The position numbers were made by a program, and so were the translations under genes. The notes under the pieces are model-generated. The model made no database searches and was not told the DNA's origin. It was given only the letters and a program-made list of their open reading frames with translations. Positions 61,402 to 64,000 of a DNA stretch of 64,000 nt are shown here, in pieces (within the stretch, counting starts at the first letter, position 1; the number at the start of each line of letters is the position of its first letter). The DNA comes from Puia dinghuensis (lineage in GTDB: Bacteria; Bacteroidota; Bacteroidia; Chitinophagales; Chitinophagaceae), in NCBI RefSeq assembly GCF_014642875.1, contig NZ_BMJC01000001.1, positions 477,335 to 541,334 of the forward strand, written 5' to 3'.

Positions 61402-63291
61402 ATGACACCGAAAATAAAACTCTTTACCAGGATGCTGCCGTTCGTTGCGGCAGTGGTCCTGTTCACAGCCTGTAGCAAAGGCTTTCTGAACACGCAGCCC
61501 CTGAACCAGATATCCTCGACGGCTACCTGGGCGGATGGGGGGCTATCGGAAGCATTTGTAACGGACATCTACAATGGATTGCAGAATGGAGGATTTCCCG
61601 AGCAGCAGCTGTCTTCGCTGTCGGATGAAGCGGTCTTTGTGCATCCGGGCAGGGGAATCAATACCATTAACGAAGGAACGCTAAGCCCTTCCAACCTGGG
61701 GTGGGTGGACGGAACCTATGAATGGGGTAGCATGTACAGCAGGATAAGGGCAGCGAATGTCGCCCTGGAGAACCTCAAAACGGCCACCTTCAGCGACACT
61801 GTCCTGAACCACCGGTTGCAGGGGGAAGCCCATTTCCTGCGGGCCTATTTTTATCACCAGCTGCTTCGCTATTATGGCGGAGTCCCGCTGGTGGCCCATT
61901 CTTACGGGCTGAACCAGGACTATAGCATTGCCAGAAGCCCGTTTGCCGACTGTGTCAATTTTATAACGGCTGATTGTGACACGGCGGCTTCCCTGTTGAC
62001 GGGGAAGACCCTGGCCAGGGGGCGCGCCACCGCCCTGGCTGCAAAGGCGCTGAAATCCCGCATCCTGCTGTATGCAGCCAGCGACCTGCACGATATCCCT
62101 ACCGCCAAAGGCAATTCAAGCACCATTTCCTCCTTTTCCAATCCAGAGCTGCTGGGTTATACGAGCGGCGACAGGACTGCCCGCTGGCAGGCTGCCAAAG
62201 ATGCCGCCTGGGCCGTTTTACAGGCAGGCAGCGGGTACCAGTTAGGGCTGACCGCACCGGCTGCACCGGCCGATGCCCAAAACTACTATACGTCAATCGC
62301 CATGGGCGGCGGAAGCAATGCGCCCGGCATGGACAAGGCCGCGGCTGTAGAATTGATCTTCGAAAGGGATTTCACGCCTCAGCTGTATACCGGTGGGCCC
62401 GGGACGGATGGAACCTCAGTGGGACTCGACAATGGTCCCAATGGCTACCACAACTGGGCGGGTAATGCCCCTATTCAGGAACTGGTAGATGATTATGAGA
62501 TGATGGACGGGTCAAAATTCAGCTGGTCGAAGCCTGCCGAAGCGGCTGCGCCGTATACGAACCGGGACCCCCGTCTTTATGCTACCATCCTCTATGACGG
62601 TGCCGGCTGGAAGCCACGCAGCAAGATCACGTCGAACCCGGACCCGGCCAACCAGATACAAAGCGGGCAATACGAGATGGTACACGGAGGCGTGCTACAA
62701 CCCGGGCTGGACACGCGGCAGAGCCCGGTCGAGAACTGGAATGGCAGCTGGACGGCGTATTATATGCACAAATTCATCGATCCCGATCCGAACGTGGTAG
62801 ACAATAATACGAGACAATACATTCCGTGGCCTTTCCTGCGCTATACAGAGGCCGTGCTCAACTATGTGGAGGCGTGCATAGAATTGGGGGACAATAGTGA
62901 TGCGCTGCTTTGGCTGAATAAGATCCGTTACCGGGCTGGGATGCCAGCCATTACGGTAACCGGGAATGCCCTGCTGCAGGAATACCGCAATGAACGAAGG
63001 GTGGAACTTGCCTATGAAGAACACCGCTATCACGATGCCCGGCGGTGGATGATCGCACCCACAACCCTTGGAAGATCGTGTGTATTCATCAATGTGGTCG
63101 GGACGCTTAAGCCGGGTGCGCTGGCGCCGTCCCCCTACCGCCATGATACGACGGATTACAATTACACGTATACGCCCGTTGTGGATAATTCTTTGGAGAA
63201 CCGAACGTGGATCGACAAGATGTATTTCCGGCCGATAAGCCGCGACGAGGTGAATAAGAACGCCAAGCTAATTCAAAACCCTGGATATTAA
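61402..63291 (+). CDS. SusD/RagB family nutrient-binding lipoprotein
   Basis: 629 residues, a surface lipoprotein that caps the SusC channel. The N-terminus has a lipobox (FTACSKG, Cys near residue 24). LNTQPLNQISSTATWADGGL and the TPR-like ANVALENLKTATF with HFLRAYFYHQLLRYYGGVPL are classic SusD. The C-terminal SusD_RagB domain includes YIPWPFLRYTEAVLNYVEA, NEIRYRAGMP-type LNKIRYRAGMPAITV, RNERRVELAYEEHRYHDARR and ISRDEVNKNAKLIQNPGY. Length is at the upper end of the family, matching the long insert around 300-470. The nutrient is unknown. The VCBS gene follows after two bases. Confidence 0.94.
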   Translation: MTPKIKLFTRMLPFVAAVVLFTACSKGFLNTQPLNQISSTATWADGGLSEAFVTDIYNGLQNGGFPEQQLSSLSDEAVFVHPGRGINTINEGTLSPSNLGWVDGTYEWGSMYSRIRAANVALENLKTATFSDTVLNHRLQGEAHFLRAYFYHQLLRYYGGVPLVAHSYGLNQDYSIARSPFADCVNFITADCDTAASLLTGKTLARGRATALAAKALKSRILLYAASDLHDIPTAKGNSSTISSFSNPELLGYTSGDRTARWQAAKDAAWAVLQAGSGYQLGLTAPAAPADAQNYYTSIAMGGGSNAPGMDKAAAVELIFERDFTPQLYTGGPGTDGTSVGLDNGPNGYHNWAGNAPIQELVDDYEMMDGSKFSWSKPAEAAAPYTNRDPRLYATILYDGAGWKPRSKITSNPDPANQIQSGQYEMVHGGVLQPGLDTRQSPVENWNGSWTAYYMHKFIDPDPNVVDNNTRQYIPWPFLRYTEAVLNYVEACIELGDNSDALLWLNKIRYRAGMPAITVTGNALLQEYRNERRVELAYEEHRYHDARRWMIAPTTLGRSCVFINVVGTLKPGALAPSPYRHDTTDYNYTYTPVVDNSLENRTWIDKMYFRPISRDEVNKNAKLIQNPGY

Positions 63292-63293
63292 CC

Positions 63294-64000
63294 ATGACGC
63301 TTATCCTCAAATGCCTGCTCTTCGGAGCAGGCTTTTTTCTTCTCGGCTGTGGCGGCAGGCCCGGCGGACAAGCTGGCGTGCAACCGCAGGCCGACTCCAA
63401 TGAGCTGTTTGCGCTTGTCCCGGCGGAGAAGACGCATATTACGTTTAACAACCAGCTTACCGAGGGTCTCAACACCAATGTCCTGCTCTACGAATATTTT
63501 TATAACGGGGGTGGGGTAGCCATTGCCGATGTCAACGGGGACGGATGGGAGGACATCTATTTCTCCGGCAATATGACCGGCAATAAACTGTATCTCAACA
63601 AGGGCAACTGGCAGTTCGAGGATGTCACGGATGCCGCCGGGGTGGGGGGCAGGGAGGGGCCCTGGAAAACGGGCGTCTGCATCGCCGATGTCAATGGGGA
63701 TGGCCGGCCCGACATCTATCTCTGTTATTCGGGCAAGGTTCCGGGCTACAAGCGGGTGAAGCAGCTTTTTATCAATGAGGGCAATGATGCCGCAGGGGTC
63801 CCACACTTCAGCGAGCAGGCGGCGAAGTATGGACTGGCTGATTCCAGCTATACTACACAGGCCTATTTCTTCGACTACGACCGGGATGGTGATCTCGATC
63901 TGTTGTTGCTGAATCACAACCCCAAATCCCTGCCGGTGCTGAACGAAGCAAGTACAGCAGCCATCCTAAAGCAGCCGAATCCAATGTGCGGGGTGCGACT
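63294..64000 (+). CDS. VCBS/FG-GAP repeat protein (CRTAC1/UnbV-like), partial
   Basis: Starts at ATG 63294 and runs off the right edge. The N-terminus MTLILKCLLFGAGFFLLGCG has a lipobox (LLGC), so it is a lipoprotein. At least three calcium-binding VCBS/FG-GAP blades are visible: VAIADVNGDGWEDIYFSGNM, VCIADVNGDGRPDIYLCYSG and FFDYDRDGDLDLLLLNHNPK. Such proteins in Bacteroidota commonly form part of SusCD loci as third components with beta-propeller folds that may bind the ligand. The same-strand spacing of two bases suggests cotranscription with SusCD. Confidence 0.88.
   Translation, partial: MTLILKCLLFGAGFFLLGCGGRPGGQAGVQPQADSNELFALVPAEKTHITFNNQLTEGLNTNVLLYEYFYNGGGVAIADVNGDGWEDIYFSGNMTGNKLYLNKGNWQFEDVTDAAGVGGREGPWKTGVCIADVNGDGRPDIYLCYSGKVPGYKRVKQLFINEGNDAAGVPHFSEQAAKYGLADSSYTTQAYFFDYDRDGDLDLLLLNHNPKSLPVLNEASTAAILKQPNPMCGVR

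Noticed and set aside
1-64000. tRNA, rRNA, insertion sequences, integrases or prophage genes
   Set aside because: I looked for TTCGA-type T-loops with acceptor pairing, transposase motifs, long inverted repeats and phage structural genes and found no convincing candidate.

Overview
The window looks like chromosomal DNA from a member of the Bacteroidota, most likely the family Chitinophagaceae, with a GC content that looks above 50% by eye. The evidence is the gene content: SusC/SusD pairs, FecI/FecR regulators, type IX secretion (T9SS) C-terminal tails, a GLPGLI protein beside an outer-membrane barrel, a DUF1800/DUF1501 pair, and the Bacteroidota promoter element TAnnTTTG (a full TTG-N19-TAACTTTG at 46611-46640). 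Shine-Dalgarno sites are mostly absent. I see no rRNA, tRNA, CRISPR array, transposase, integrase or prophage gene.

Layout. 1-8.2 kb: the end of an unknown gene, a small membrane protein, a secreted protein with an EreA/ChaN-like core whose 3' end is duplicated in a 41-bp tandem repeat, a saccharopine-dehydrogenase family enzyme, the DUF1800-DUF1501 pair, and two envelope proteins. 8.4-16.4 kb: phosphoglucomutase, a 23-codon membrane ORF, class Ia ribonucleotide reductase (nrdB-nrdA), and a Gfo/Idh oxidoreductase with a nucleoside-type MFS transporter. 16.4-25.2 kb: housekeeping genes (pcm, hydrolase, DUF2520, kdsC-like, ubiA-like, maf, DUF2851, osmC-like, lipA, NAGPA-like).

25.2-39.7 kb is an alpha-glucan/glycogen region: a ROK sugar kinase, a FucP-type sugar/H+ symporter, glgA, glgC, a SLC45-like MFS permease, a secreted GH13 amylase, then an interposed GLPGLI protein and outer-membrane receptor, then glgB. 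malQ, with two N-terminal starch-binding domains, lies about 9 kb further on (49.2-51.9 kb). With the phosphoglucomutase at 8.4 kb, these genes could take up external maltodextrins, phosphorylate glucose, interconvert Glc-6-P and Glc-1-P, make ADP-glucose, build and branch glycogen, and disproportionate linear glucans.

39.7-49.1 kb: argS, a GtrA protein, a VOC/AraC pair, dnaK, a small basic protein with a long structured leader, and a MutS-like ATPase with membrane segments. The most unusual gene is at 43178-44554. It fuses a GT81-like (glucosyl-3-phosphoglycerate synthase-like) glycosyltransferase to a SerB-type HAD phosphatase, which suggests one polypeptide that makes and then dephosphorylates a phosphorylated glycoside.

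51.9-64 kb: two T9SS-tailed secreted proteins, a dipeptide-epimerase-like enolase-superfamily enzyme, and a complete sigma/anti-sigma/SusC(STN)/SusD/VCBS-repeat locus that runs off the right edge. Several genes (lipA, gtrA-like, epimerase, alpha/beta hydrolase, perhaps ubiA) have a TAnnTTTG box only a few bases before the start codon, suggesting leaderless mRNAs.
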